A stretch of DNA of 64,000 bases from Pullilachnospira sp963929535. Its GTDB lineage: Bacteria; Bacillota; Clostridia; Lachnospirales; Lachnospiraceae. Positions 27,435 to 36,586 of the stretch are shown here, one piece after another. Each line of letters opens with the position of its first letter. Position 1 is the first letter of the stretch. A program made the translations under genes and the position numbers. The DNA lies in contig CAWVIZ010000014.1 in NCBI GenBank assembly GCA_963929535.1, positions 372,001 to 436,000 on the forward strand. Reading direction: 5' to 3'. The notes below the pieces were generated by a model, which did no database searches, was not told where the DNA came from, and saw only the letters and a program-made list of their open reading frames with translations.

Positions 27435-28193
27435 ATGAGCGAGCCGATCACCGTCACCGGCATGGTACTTCTGGCCACGCCGGTGGGAGATTACGATAAG
27501 CGGGTGGTGCTTCTGACACAGGAGAGGGGGAAGATCACCGCATTTGCCAGGGGGGCCAGAAAGAGCAAAAGTCCGCTGCTGGCCGCGGCAAATCCTTTTG
27601 TGTTCGGGAGCTTTCAGGTATATGAGGGGCGGACAGCCTATACGCTGTCCCAGGCCAGTGTGCGGAATTACTTTACGGAGCTGGCCGCGAAACAGCCGGG
27701 AGTGTACTACGGCTTCTATTTCCTGGAGATCGCTGATTATTATGGGCGGGAAGGAAACCGGGAGACAGCCATGCTGAATCTGCTGTATATCACGCTGCGG
27801 GCTCTGCAGAGCGGCAGGATTTCCAACCGGCTGATAAGGATCATTTTTGAACTGAAAGCGCTGGTGATCAACGGAGAATACCCTCAGATGTTTGAGTGCA
27901 CCTGCTGCGGGAGAAGAGAGGAACTGACCCATGTGTCCCTGCACCGTTCCGGAGCCGTGTGCAGTCAGTGCGTGCCGGCGGTGAAGGACGCCAGGCCGGT
28001 TTCTCCTTCGGCTCTGTATACGCTGCAGTATATCATTGCGTCCCCGATGGAAAAGCTGTATACATTTACTGTGAAACCGGAGATCGAGCAGGAGCTGGGC
28101 CGGTGGATGGCCCGCTATGTGGCGCTGTATACGGACAAGCGGTTCAAAAGCCTGGAGATCCTGAAAATCATGGATTCCGGAAGTTTTTATTGA
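27435..28193 (+). CDS. recO: DNA repair protein RecO
   Basis: Recombination mediator that helps load RecA with RecR in gap repair. It is 252 aa. The N-terminal OB fold (PITVTGMVLLATPVGDYDKR, ERGKITAFARGARK) is followed by an all-helical domain with a zinc-finger-like cluster, CTCCGRREEL then VCSQC, near residues 155-178. It is closely linked to era (5-nt gap) and should be co-translated. The predicted translation shows no anomalies. Confidence 0.95.
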   Translation: MSEPITVTGMVLLATPVGDYDKRVVLLTQERGKITAFARGARKSKSPLLAAANPFVFGSFQVYEGRTAYTLSQASVRNYFTELAAKQPGVYYGFYFLEIADYYGREGNRETAMLNLLYITLRALQSGRISNRLIRIIFELKALVINGEYPQMFECTCCGRREELTHVSLHRSGAVCSQCVPAVKDARPVSPSALYTLQYIIASPMEKLYTFTVKPEIEQELGRWMARYVALYTDKRFKSLEILKIMDSGSFY

Positions 28194-28247
28194 AATGTGC
28201 CAGGGGAACGGGTATAATAAGGAACAGTTCAGCGGAGGAAGCAGAGT

Positions 28248-28868
28248 ATGAAAAAAGGCGGGATGATATTGCCGGTGCTGGCTCTGACCCTGGCCCTGAC
28301 GGGATGCAGTGAGATCCGTAAGGCACAGGAATCTACGGTGACAGTGGATGATAAGGGGCAGATCACTCAGGTTCTGGTGGAAGATTTCCAGGAGGAGATC
28401 TACAGTAAGACAGAGCTGGAGGAAAGCGTATCCGGTCTGGTGGAGGCTTATAATGAAGAGGCAGGGAGTCAGGCGGTAACACTGGATTCCTGTAAGGTGA
28501 AAGATGAGGAAGCCAGGGTTATTCTTAAGTACGCCTCCGATGAGGATTACCGGGAATTTAATCTGGTGGATTTTTTTGCTGGTACGGTGGAGGAAGCTGT
28601 GAACGAAGGGTATTCCTTTGCATGTGATTTTCAGGATGCCGGGGGACAGGCGGTGGCTTCCGGAACAGTCCCCGATGGCTGCCGGGAGGCGCATGTGATG
28701 ATCGTGCGGGAACCTGTCTGTGTCATGGTTTCCGGTCAGATCCTGTATGCCAGCAGCAATATGGAGATTCTGGACGAAAGCCGGGCCAGACTGGTTTCCG
28801 ATACCGGAATTGAGGAGGAAAACGCGCAGGTGTCCACGGATGCTTACGGGTATGTGATCTATCAGTAA
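28248..28868 (+). CDS. Putative lipoprotein of unknown function
   Basis: Predicted membrane-anchored lipoprotein (206 aa). The N-terminus MKKGGMILPVLALTLALTGC is a clear lipoprotein signal with lipobox LTGC and the lipidated Cys at 20. The mature part is acidic and mixed alpha/beta, beginning VTVDDKGQITQVLVEDF, with no recognisable catalytic motif or repeats. It follows recO by 54 nt with AGCGGAGG just upstream of the ATG. I do not recognise the family. Position behind era-recO does not by itself suggest a function. Confidence 0.75.
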   Translation: MKKGGMILPVLALTLALTGCSEIRKAQESTVTVDDKGQITQVLVEDFQEEIYSKTELEESVSGLVEAYNEEAGSQAVTLDSCKVKDEEARVILKYASDEDYREFNLVDFFAGTVEEAVNEGYSFACDFQDAGGQAVASGTVPDGCREAHVMIVREPVCVMVSGQILYASSNMEILDESRARLVSDTGIEEENAQVSTDAYGYVIYQ

Positions 28869-28902
28869 TGCGGCCGTCAGAATGGCGGGATATCCGGAAC
28901 AG

Positions 28903-28936
28903 GTGACAGGGAAGGCGGAAATCTGAACTGTCGCAC
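28903..28936 (+). repeat. Dispersed imperfect palindrome, copy 4
   Basis: GTGACAGGGAAGGCGGAAAT then CTGAACTGTCGCAC. It ends 15 nt before the glyS ribosome site, so it would lie in or overlap the glyS promoter/leader. Confidence 0.6.
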
Positions 28937-28963
28937 AATAGAAAAGAAATAAGGAGATTGATC

Positions 28964-30358
28964 ATGGAAAAGACAATGGAGAAAATTGTAGCGCTGGCCA
29001 AGTCCAGAGGTTTTGTATATCCCGGCTCTGAGATTTACGGCGGACTGGCGAACACTTGGGATTACGGGAACCTGGGTGTGGAGCTGAAGAACAATGTAAA
29101 AAGAGCATGGTGGAAAAAATTTATTCAGGAGAATCCATATAATGTGGGCGTGGACTGTGCCATCCTGATGAATCCCCAGACCTGGGTGGCTTCCGGTCAT
29201 CTGGGCGGCTTTTCCGATCCGCTGATGGATTGCCGGGAATGTCATGAGAGATTCCGGGCGGACAAGCTGATCGAGGACTACTGCGCCGAGAAGGGTATCC
29301 AGCTGGAGGAGAGCGTGGATGCATGGAGCCAGGAGAAGATGACGGCCTTTATTGAGGAGCATCAGATTCCCTGCCCCACCTGCGGCAAGCACAATTTCAC
29401 TGATATCCGTCAGTTTAACCTGATGTTCAAGACTTTCCAGGGTGTGACAGAGGATGCCAAGAATACGGTATATCTCCGTCCGGAGACTGCCCAGGGAATC
29501 TTTGTCAACTTTAAAAATGTGCAGAGAACTTCCAGAAAGAAGCTGCCCTTCGGTATCGGACAGATCGGAAAATCCTTCCGGAACGAGATCACTCCCGGAA
29601 ATTTCACCTTCCGTACCAGAGAGTTTGAGCAGATGGAACTGGAGTTCTTCTGCAAACCGGATACGGATCTGGAGTGGTTTGCCTACTGGAAGCAGTTCTG
29701 TCTGGACTGGCTGCACAGCTTGGGCCTGAAGGACGATGAAGTGCGTTACCGTGACCATGAGAAGGAGGAGCTGTCCTTCTACAGTAAGGCCACCACGGAT
29801 GTGGAATTCCTGTTTCCCTTCGGATGGGGAGAGCTGTGGGGAATCGCGGACCGTACCGATTACGATCTGAGCCGTCATCAGGAGGTATCCGGACAGGATC
29901 TGACCTATTTCGACGATGAAGAGAACCGGAAATACATTCCTTACGTGATCGAGCCTTCTCTGGGCGCTGACCGTATGGTGCTGGCTTTCCTGTGCAGCGC
30001 TTACGACGAGGAGGTGCTGGACGCGGAGAAGAACGATGTGAGAACCGTGCTGCATTTCCATCCCGCCCTGGCGCCGGTAAAGGTGGGGGTACTGCCGCTG
30101 TCCAAGAAGCTGAATGAGGGAGCGGAGAAGGTATTTTCCATGCTGTCCAAAAAGTGGAACTGCGAGTTCGATGACAGAGGAAACATCGGCAAGAGATACC
30201 GCCGTCAGGACGAGATCGGCACGCCTTTCTGCGTGACCTATGACTTTGATTCCGAGAATGATGGCGCCGTGACCGTCCGCGACAGAGATACCATGGAGCA
30301 GGAGCGGATCAAGATCGAGGATCTGGAGAAATATCTGGAGGAGAAGCTGGCGTTTTGA
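28964..30358 (+). CDS. glyS: Glycyl-tRNA synthetase (single-chain type)
   Basis: Class II aminoacyl-tRNA synthetase charging tRNA-Gly, of the homodimeric bacterial/eukaryotic type (464 aa). The N-terminal block GFVYPGSEIYGGLANTWDYG, the class II motif 2 region (RETAQGIF-like in YLRPETAQGIFVNF, FRNEITP) and motif 3 (GADRMVLAFL) are present, followed by a C-terminal anticodon-binding domain (LAPVKVGVLPL to GTPFCVTYD). Two CxxC pairs (CREC, CPTC) occur in the insertion near residues 90-150. ATG 28964 is chosen over a TTG at 28958 because AAGGAG at 28951-28956 fits only the former. No T-box leader is seen. A terminator follows. Confidence 0.97.
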   Translation: MEKTMEKIVALAKSRGFVYPGSEIYGGLANTWDYGNLGVELKNNVKRAWWKKFIQENPYNVGVDCAILMNPQTWVASGHLGGFSDPLMDCRECHERFRADKLIEDYCAEKGIQLEESVDAWSQEKMTAFIEEHQIPCPTCGKHNFTDIRQFNLMFKTFQGVTEDAKNTVYLRPETAQGIFVNFKNVQRTSRKKLPFGIGQIGKSFRNEITPGNFTFRTREFEQMELEFFCKPDTDLEWFAYWKQFCLDWLHSLGLKDDEVRYRDHEKEELSFYSKATTDVEFLFPFGWGELWGIADRTDYDLSRHQEVSGQDLTYFDDEENRKYIPYVIEPSLGADRMVLAFLCSAYDEEVLDAEKNDVRTVLHFHPALAPVKVGVLPLSKKLNEGAEKVFSMLSKKWNCEFDDRGNIGKRYRRQDEIGTPFCVTYDFDSENDGAVTVRDRDTMEQERIKIEDLEKYLEEKLAF

Positions 30359-30388
30359 TCCGGCAGGGATGAAAAGCGCTTAGAGTAA

Positions 30389-30430
30389 AGAGAGACACTC
30401 TGTATGAAAAACAGGGCTGTCTCTCTTTTT
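30389..30430 (+). terminator. Rho-independent terminator after glyS
   Basis: AGAGAGACA (30389-30397) pairs with TGTCTCTCT (30419-30427), with inner CTCTG/CAGGG pairing, then a T run. The rest of the 351-nt gap to the GH35 gene is GC-rich with no gene I can support. Confidence 0.85.
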
Positions 30431-30673
30431 GGTGTACCCGGTAAGCGGCCGCCATGCCTGCATGAGCGGGTCTTCTCTTTGCTGCGGTGGGTGCTAATGC
30501 GTGCCGCCGGCGCGCAGCCCATTTGCCGGGCAGCGGACGGCGGATGGCGTTGCCGTAAGCCGCCGTGGTATTGCGGGGACCAGACAGGGGAAGCTCCATC
30601 CGATGATCTTTGCGCAGGCATCCGATACTCCATGAATCCATGGAAATCTGTATGGAAAGTGGCAGCCGGCATG

Positions 30674-30682
30674 TGGTAAGAT
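30674..30682 (+). promoter_or_regulatory. Extended -10 promoter for the GH35 gene
   Basis: TGGTAAGAT lies 27 nt before the ATG at 30710, with no clear -35. TATGGAGGACA is the ribosome site. Confidence 0.45.
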
Positions 30683-30709
30683 AGAAAAAAAGTATGGAGG
30701 ACACCATTT

Positions 30710-32830
30710 ATGCAAATAGAAATTTTCGGGGAAACAGCGGAGGAGCTGGAGAAAAAACGGCAGAGAGAGCAGCCCTGGATGGAAAATGTGGGCCAGTATG
30801 GCGCTACAGGATTTTATCTTACCAAAGACGGGGAGCCCTGGTATCCGGTAATGGGAGAGTTCCATTTTTCCAGATTTAAGGATGATTTCTGGCAAGAGGC
30901 GGTGGCCAAGATGAAGGCCGGAGGGATCCAGGTGCTGGCCACTTATGTGTTTTGGATCCATCATGAAGAGCGGCAGGGAGAATGGGATTTTTCCGGACAG
31001 AGAAATCTGAGAAAATTTCTCCGGATATGCCAGGAGGAAGGCATGCCTGTATTTCTCAGAATCGGACCATGGTCCCACGGGGAATGCCGGAACGGGGGAT
31101 TTCCTGACTGGCTGGTCCGAAGAAAGGATCTGAATCTGCGCAGCGATGATCCGGGCTATCTGGCGCTGGTGCGGTTGTTCTGGGAACAGATCTGCAGACA
31201 GGCGGAGGGATTTTTTTACTGTCAGGGCGGCCCTGTTGTGGGAATCCAGATTGAAAATGAGTATGGCCACTGCGGAGGTCTTCAGGGAGAGGAAGGAATG
31301 GGGCACATGCGGACGCTTAAGGCCATGGCCAGGGAGATGGGATTTCTAACGCCTTATTACACAGCTACCGGCTGGGGAGGAGGCATTGTGCCGCCGGGAT
31401 TTCTTCCGGTACTGGCTGCATACTGCGGAGCACCCTGGGAGCAGAATACCCGCCCTCTTCCGCTCAATGGAAATTTCCTTTTTACCCACTACAAGGATGA
31501 TAAGAACGTGGGCAGTGATCTGCGTTCCGGAGAGGAAGCGGGATTTACTTATGATACGGAGGCGGTACCGTATCTGACCGCAGAACTAGGAGGGGGCCTT
31601 CAGGTGACGGGACACCGAAGACCCTGTGTAACCAAGAAGGATACTGCGGCCATGGCCCTGTGCAAGCTGGGGAGCGGGGCAAATCTGCTGGGATACTACA
31701 TGTATCACGGAGGGACCAATCCGGAGGGAAGGGATTCCACCCTGCAGGAGTCCAGGGCGTCTGGCTACAGCAATGAGCTCCCTGTATGGTCCTATGATTT
31801 TCAGGCGCCAGTCGGGGAATTCGGCCGTATTCACGAAAGCTATTATGAACTGAGGCCGCTGCACCAGCTGGTGAAGGATTTCGGCAGCCTGATCGCCCGA
31901 ACAGATTCCATCCTTCCCCGGTGGAACGGATCAAGGCCGGAGGATACAGAAAGCTGCCGGGCGGCGCTCCGTCATCTGAGAGGGCAGGAGATGGGATTTT
32001 TCTGCTATAATACCCATCAGCGCCATGGAAGTGTGCGGGGGCGGCAGGAGGAGTTCTGTGTGACAGAAAACGGTCATACGGCCAGACTGCCCCGGCTGAC
32101 ACTGGCTGAAGACAGCTGCGGCGTATTTCCTTATGCCTCAGAGGAATCAGGGGGAATGGAGCTTACGCCCCAGTTCCGGGTATTCTCCTCCAACTGGCAG
32201 CCTCTCTGCAGACTGGGACAGGACGTGGTCTTCTTTGGAGAGGGAGAACCGGAGATTCTCTGGGAGGGTTCGGGACAGGCAGTCTGCATCACTCCCTGGG
32301 AAGCCAGACACGGGCTGAAATATATGGAAAACGGTATGGAACGGCTGTTTGTGGCGGATGGCTGTCTGTATGAGGAACAGGGAAAGCTGTATCTGCTTTC
32401 GGAGACGGACAGCAGTGAGGTGACAGTATATCCGGAGGGGAAAACAGAGGTTCATTTCTGTTCCCGGGCCAGGGTCCAGGGAGACATTGTGCAGGAGAGA
32501 TCCGGGGGAGAATGGGAGGAATATGTGATCCGGACAGACATTACCCGGACGGAATGTCTTCACGATGTCTGGATAAGCCTTACGCTTACCGGTGACCGGG
32601 CTGAGCTGTATCTGGACGGAGAAATGTGTCAGGATTGGTTCTGCCAGGGAAAACCGTGGGATATCAGTCTGCGGTATCTGGGGTATCCCAGCAGTCTGAG
32701 GGTACGGGTTTATCCGGCGAAAACTTCCCAAGAGGTGTACTATGAGATCCCTCAGGAAGGAGAGACGGGGATCCGGTCCATGGAACTGATCCCGGAGTAT
32801 CGGATGATCATCAGGGATCAGGCCCTTTAA
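30710..32830 (+). CDS. GH35 beta-galactosidase
   Basis: Retaining exo-beta-galactosidase family enzyme (706 aa). The TIM barrel begins with YPVMGEFHFSR and RIGPWSHGECRNGGFPDWL. The acid/base Glu is in GIQIENEYG (E184) and the nucleophile Glu in LTAELGGG (E292). HYKDDKNVGSD and a two-part beta-sandwich C-terminus follow, with a lectin-like segment at about 560-670. No signal peptide is seen, so it should act on imported galactosides. It is monocistronic: terminators lie on both sides and no transporter is adjacent. GH35 members can also release beta-1,3-linked galactose from host or plant glycans; the linkage cannot be read from sequence here. Confidence 0.92.
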   Translation: MQIEIFGETAEELEKKRQREQPWMENVGQYGATGFYLTKDGEPWYPVMGEFHFSRFKDDFWQEAVAKMKAGGIQVLATYVFWIHHEERQGEWDFSGQRNLRKFLRICQEEGMPVFLRIGPWSHGECRNGGFPDWLVRRKDLNLRSDDPGYLALVRLFWEQICRQAEGFFYCQGGPVVGIQIENEYGHCGGLQGEEGMGHMRTLKAMAREMGFLTPYYTATGWGGGIVPPGFLPVLAAYCGAPWEQNTRPLPLNGNFLFTHYKDDKNVGSDLRSGEEAGFTYDTEAVPYLTAELGGGLQVTGHRRPCVTKKDTAAMALCKLGSGANLLGYYMYHGGTNPEGRDSTLQESRASGYSNELPVWSYDFQAPVGEFGRIHESYYELRPLHQLVKDFGSLIARTDSILPRWNGSRPEDTESCRAALRHLRGQEMGFFCYNTHQRHGSVRGRQEEFCVTENGHTARLPRLTLAEDSCGVFPYASEESGGMELTPQFRVFSSNWQPLCRLGQDVVFFGEGEPEILWEGSGQAVCITPWEARHGLKYMENGMERLFVADGCLYEEQGKLYLLSETDSSEVTVYPEGKTEVHFCSRARVQGDIVQERSGGEWEEYVIRTDITRTECLHDVWISLTLTGDRAELYLDGEMCQDWFCQGKPWDISLRYLGYPSSLRVRVYPAKTSQEVYYEIPQEGETGIRSMELIPEYRMIIRDQAL

Positions 32831-32952
32831 CCTTCCGTACCAGGACATCGGCGCTGCTGTCAGAAAAATGCTCTGAGAGGATGTTGCGCGCCGGCCGGAG
32901 CGGAAGCAAGACCGCACAGCGGCGGAGAGAAAAATGCCGCTTTTGCGCTCCA

Positions 32953-32991
32953 CACAAGAAAGAATCCCGCAAAGCAGGATTCTTTCTTGTG
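32953..32991. terminator. Bidirectional terminator between convergent genes
   Basis: Perfect 15-bp inverted repeat CACAAGAAAGAATCC/GGATTCTTTCTTGTG with a 9-nt loop. It separates the GH35 gene (+) from the Cys/His-rich gene (-). Confidence 0.75.
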
Positions 32992-32995
32992 TAAG

Positions 32996-33769
32996 TCAAT
33001 AATCGATCTTAAATACAGGATCAGCAGGGTATCCGCCGCCCAGTTTCTGCATGGCTCTCTGAATGCTGTCCCTGGAATTGCCCCAGTCCTTATCTTTATT
33101 CAGATAATCCTGCTTGTCGCAGAACCAGGTAACCTCTTCCTGGAGGCGCTTCATGTTTTTTTCCATCAGATCAAAGAGAATGGGATAGAATTCTTCCTTC
33201 TGCCGGTCGTTCAGCTTCTTTTCGCCAACCTCCACCAGATCCCGGAAATGAGGAAGGCAGAAGCCTTTGCTGTTTTTGAAAAGATCTGCGAATTCTTTGC
33301 TGTTTTTGTACATATAAAAGAAAGTGTCCAGATAGCGCTCGTAATTTGAATGGAAATGATCGCAGACGTAACAGCTTTTTTCCTTCTGGGAAATCCACTG
33401 TCCCAGGGCGGTCTGAGGAGCGTCCTGATTCAGGTCTGTCTTTTTCATACGCCCCATCAGAGTGGATTTTCCTGACTTGAAGGCCTTCATCTGCTCCGCC
33501 ATTTCCTGATTCAGCTTTTTCATGTGGGTGCTGAGGATCAGACCGCTGCCCAGCCGGTTGCCATAGTCATACATCATCTTATAGTGATGACGGCAAAAAC
33601 CGATCTTGTCCGTTTCCATGCGGATGTCATCCTCCATATAAGAAGCGCCGCTGCCCAGTATGAATTCCAGGGCATGCTGTTCAGCCTCCCGTTCCAGATA
33701 GCAGAAGGGACATTCGTCATCCGCATGGAAGGCGTCGTTTAAAGGAATCGTATAAATAGTCTCTTTCAT
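32996..33769 (-). CDS. Cys/His-rich conserved protein (DUF6062-like)
   Basis: Soluble protein of 257 aa with three evenly spread metal-binding-like motifs: CPFCYLEREAE near residue 21, FCRHHYKMMYDYGNRLG near 58, and CYVCDHFHSNYERYL with FCLPHFRDL in the second half. The CxxC...CxxHH pattern repeated twice suggests two similar zinc- or metal-binding halves. I associate this layout with DUF6062, a family without known function common in Lachnospiraceae; that assignment is from memory. GAGGT lies before the start at 33769; a longer frame reaching 33901 has no RBS. There is no signal peptide or membrane segment. Confidence 0.65.
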   Translation of the reverse strand: MKETIYTIPLNDAFHADDECPFCYLEREAEQHALEFILGSGASYMEDDIRMETDKIGFCRHHYKMMYDYGNRLGSGLILSTHMKKLNQEMAEQMKAFKSGKSTLMGRMKKTDLNQDAPQTALGQWISQKEKSCYVCDHFHSNYERYLDTFFYMYKNSKEFADLFKNSKGFCLPHFRDLVEVGEKKLNDRQKEEFYPILFDLMEKNMKRLQEEVTWFCDKQDYLNKDKDWGNSRDSIQRAMQKLGGGYPADPVFKIDY

Positions 33770-34032
33770 GAATCTACCTCTTTTTCCGCAGGCAACGAGC
33801 CAGGCGGATATGCATGCGAGTCCGTTTTCCGGCATACGCTGAACGTCCGCCGAAGCAGAACTGAAGTCTGCCGCAGAGAGAGCCGTGTGCCGATGGAACA
33901 CGTCTGGCGCCGGCCGAAGCGGAGACCCGATATCCTGCAGCTCTGCTGCGCCGCAAATTTAATACCCCGTAGATGGATGCGGGGGTTCTGACTGACCTTT
34001 CGGTTTCAACGTTACTGTTTTTCAGGACTGTT

Positions 34033-34665
34033 TCAGTCTTCGGAATCTTCTGTGTCCCGCGCCTTCCGGCCCCCATCCTTTTGGGGAGAAGAGGGACGCA
34101 GGGAATACTTTCCGGCTGCCGACAGGCAGAAGGAAATCCAGAAATCTGCCAGCCCGTTGAAGATCAGGGAAATTCCCAGGAACCGGATCGCAGATGTCAT
34201 GGAGGAGAAATCCACCAGCAGAAGGACCGTTCCCAGAACCGGCAGTACCGCTCCCAGAATCAGTGCAGACCACCAGTATGGATGGCTTTGGCGGTAAAGC
34301 TTGATGGACTTCAGCCCGTCTGCCAGTCCATGAACCCAGAACATGACTCCGAACAGGACAGGGACCATGGAGAAAAAAGAATCCGGCTGAGAGAATACCC
34401 ATATACCGGCGGCCAGGAATATGGCCGAAAGCTCCAGCGTCCAAGGATATTCCTCCCTGCGCACCAGCTTAAAACCACCGGAGAGCAGAGTGATCACCCC
34501 GCTTAATACCAGCAAAAATCCAGTAAGAAAACACGTCAGGTCCGAAGAAAATCCGGGCCAGATGGAGAAGACCAGTCCCAGAATAAGCCACAGGCCCGCC
34601 AGAAGATAGCAGCCGTATACAGCCGGAAACCCGGCAGAGGGTGTGTTGCTGTTTTTCTTTTTCAT
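34033..34665 (-). CDS. HdeD/DUF308-like membrane protein
   Basis: Predicted polytopic membrane protein (210 aa, about six segments) in three hairpin pairs: GCYLLAGLWLILGLVFSIWP, LTGFLLVLSGVITLLSGG, FMAAGIW-like AIFLAAGIWVF, FGVMFWVHGLADGLKSI, LILGAVLPVLGTVLLLVDF and FLGISLIFNGLADFWISF. Repeated GLADxxxS motifs fit the HdeD-like DUF308 family. The C-terminal tail is charged. GAGGAAAC precedes the start at 34665. The role is unknown; HdeD in E. coli is linked to acid stress, which cannot be assumed here. It is divergent from the phosphofructokinase gene. Confidence 0.7.
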   Translation of the reverse strand: MKKKNSNTPSAGFPAVYGCYLLAGLWLILGLVFSIWPGFSSDLTCFLTGFLLVLSGVITLLSGGFKLVRREEYPWTLELSAIFLAAGIWVFSQPDSFFSMVPVLFGVMFWVHGLADGLKSIKLYRQSHPYWWSALILGAVLPVLGTVLLLVDFSSMTSAIRFLGISLIFNGLADFWISFCLSAAGKYSLRPSSPQKDGGRKARDTEDSED

Positions 34666-34850
34666 ACAGTTTCCTCGGCTTTCCGCAAAATTCCAGCATT
34701 TTGGTTTCCCAAACATAAGGATACCCTTTTTTCGGAAAAACGTCAATAAAAATGGAAGATTCTTTCAGCAGATCGCAAAACAAAATAAGCTTTCTGACGA
34801 AAATATACATTTTTAAAAGTGCAGAAATGTACAATAATAACAAATGAATA

Positions 34851-34879
34851 TTGAAAAAAAATAGAAAAGTTGATATAAT
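34851..34879 (+). promoter_or_regulatory. Promoter of the PPi-phosphofructokinase gene
   Basis: TTGAAA (34851-34856), a 17-bp spacer and TATAAT (34874-34879) with TGA before the -10. It gives a leader of about 220 nt that includes the 41-bp tandem repeats. Confidence 0.8.
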
Positions 34880-34919
34880 GAGCGAAAGCGAGTTGGAGAA
34901 AGCGAAGCTTGCTCCGAAC

Positions 34920-35042
34920 GAGCGGCGAATGTCGCCCAAAGCCGGAGGCAGTGGGATAATGAGCGGGGAATGCTGCCCAAAGCCGCAGGCGGAGGGACAA
35001 CGAGCGGGGAATGCTGCCCAAAGCCGCAGGCGGCGGGATAAT
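34920..35042 (+). repeat. 41-bp tandem repeat, 3 copies, in the phosphofructokinase leader
   Basis: Copies at 34920-34960, 34961-35001 and 35002-35042 share GAGCGGGGAATGCTGCCCAA followed by AGCCGCAGGCGG; copies 2 and 3 are almost identical and copy 1 has diverged. Each can fold (GCCGC-AG-GCGGC in copy 3). The array sits between the promoter and the ribosome site, so it should be in the mRNA leader. Confidence 0.85.
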
Positions 35043-35109
35043 GACGCAAGATGGAAATGCTGGGAAAGAGCATTCAGGCAGGAACTTTCAGGAAGAGGAG
35101 GATGAAAAA

Positions 35110-36360
35110 ATGGCGACAAAGAAAAGAAATATTATCGTAGGACAGTCGGGGGGCCCCACATCCGTGATCAATTCCAGTCTGGCGGGCGTTTATAAAAACG
35201 CTATTGAAAGGGGATTTCACAAGGTATACGGGATGCTGAACGGTATCCAGGGGCTTTTGGATGAGCAGTATGTGGATATGTCCACACAGATCCATTCCGA
35301 TCTGGATATCGAGCTTCTGAAAAGAACGCCTTCCGCGTTTCTGGGTTCCTGCAGGTATAAACTGCCGGAGATCCATGAAAATATGGAGATTTACGATAAG
35401 ATTTTCGGGATTCTGGATAAGCTGGAGATCGACTCCTTTATTTATATCGGCGGCAACGATTCCATGGACACCATAAAGAAACTTTCCGATTATGCCATCA
35501 TCAAGGGACATAAGCAGAAATTTCTGGGTGTGCCGAAGACCATTGACAACGACCTGGCTCTTACGGATCACACTCCCGGATTCGGAAGCGCGGCAAAATA
35601 TATTGCGGCTTCCACAAAGGAGATCATCCGGGATGCTCTGGGCCTGACATATAAAAAAGAAATGATCACCGTCATTGAGGTGATGGGAAGAAATGCCGGA
35701 TGGCTGACGGGAGCCACTGCTCTGGCCAAAACCGAGGAGTGCGAAGGCCCGGATCTGATCTATCTTCCGGAGCTGCCTTTTGATATTGAAAAATTCCTGA
35801 AAAAGGTAAAAGAGCTGCTGAAAAAGAAGAATTCCATCGTGATCGCCGTATCTGAGGGAATCAAGCTGGCGGATGGCCGGTATGTATGCGAACTTTCCGG
35901 CGGACCGGATTATGTGGATGCCTTCGGCCATAAGCAGCTTCAGGGTACAGCAGCTTATCTGGCAGGTTTCCTGGGAGCGGAGATCGGCTGCAAGACCAGA
36001 AGCGTGGAGTTTTCCACTCTTCAGAGAAGTGCTTCCCATATGGCTTCCCGGGTAGATATCGATGAAGCCTTTATGGTAGGCGGCGCTGCAGTGAAGGCAG
36101 CTGATGAGGGATACAACGGCAACATGGTGGTGATCGACAGGGAATCCGATGATCCTTACATGAGTTCCGCCGGTATCTATGATGTGCACCGGATCGCCAA
36201 CGAGGAGAAGCTGGTGCCCAAAGAGTGGATGAACCGGGAGGGCAATTATGTGACCAAGGATTTTGTGGATTATGTGAAACCACTGATCCAGGGGGATTAC
36301 CAGCCTATCATGGTAAACGGCCTTCCCAGACATCTGGTATTGGATATGAAGAGAAAATAG
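35110..36360 (+). CDS. 6-phosphofructokinase, predicted PPi-dependent
   Basis: Glycolytic phosphofructokinase of 416 aa. Two residues decide the phosphoryl donor: in YIGGNDSMDT the position that is Gly104 in E. coli ATP-PFK is Asp (D117 here), and in GVPKTIDNDL the Gly124 equivalent is Lys (K143). Asp and Lys at these places mark the PPi-dependent (PFP) type, which works reversibly with pyrophosphate. Other blocks are normal (VGQSGGPTSVIN at the N-terminus, EVMGRNAGWLTG for substrate binding). AGGAGG precedes ATG 35110. The next gene but for a terminator is ppdK, which also handles PPi, so the pair supports PPi-linked glycolysis. Confidence 0.92.
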   Translation: MATKKRNIIVGQSGGPTSVINSSLAGVYKNAIERGFHKVYGMLNGIQGLLDEQYVDMSTQIHSDLDIELLKRTPSAFLGSCRYKLPEIHENMEIYDKIFGILDKLEIDSFIYIGGNDSMDTIKKLSDYAIIKGHKQKFLGVPKTIDNDLALTDHTPGFGSAAKYIAASTKEIIRDALGLTYKKEMITVIEVMGRNAGWLTGATALAKTEECEGPDLIYLPELPFDIEKFLKKVKELLKKKNSIVIAVSEGIKLADGRYVCELSGGPDYVDAFGHKQLQGTAAYLAGFLGAEIGCKTRSVEFSTLQRSASHMASRVDIDEAFMVGGAAVKAADEGYNGNMVVIDRESDDPYMSSAGIYDVHRIANEEKLVPKEWMNREGNYVTKDFVDYVKPLIQGDYQPIMVNGLPRHLVLDMKRK

Positions 36361-36375
36361 ACGGACAATTACGCA

Positions 36376-36411
36376 GAGAAAGGGCTGTCGTGGGAACGAC
36401 AGCCCTTTCTC
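36376..36411 (+). terminator. Hairpin terminator after the phosphofructokinase gene
   Basis: A perfect 16-bp stem (GAGAAAGGGCTGTCGT and its complement) around a GGGA loop. The T run is short. It separates the PFP and ppdK transcripts. Confidence 0.75.
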
Positions 36412-36586
36412 CGTGGGGGAGACGGTACACAGGTGCGTGCCGTCTATTCCGCAATGCTGCTGGTAACAGGGAAAATGGAATCCTCCGGCTGAGATTTTGG
36501 AGCCCGTCCCTCCTGTGTCCGGGTACTGTATGGGCACCGGGGTTCCCAGGACAGCGGGATCCGGGAAGGGCAGTATGCGCCCCTTT

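Noticed and set aside
28861..28963. T-box leader for glyS
   Set aside because: The gap is only 95 nt, mostly a dispersed palindrome, and lacks a T-box core sequence.
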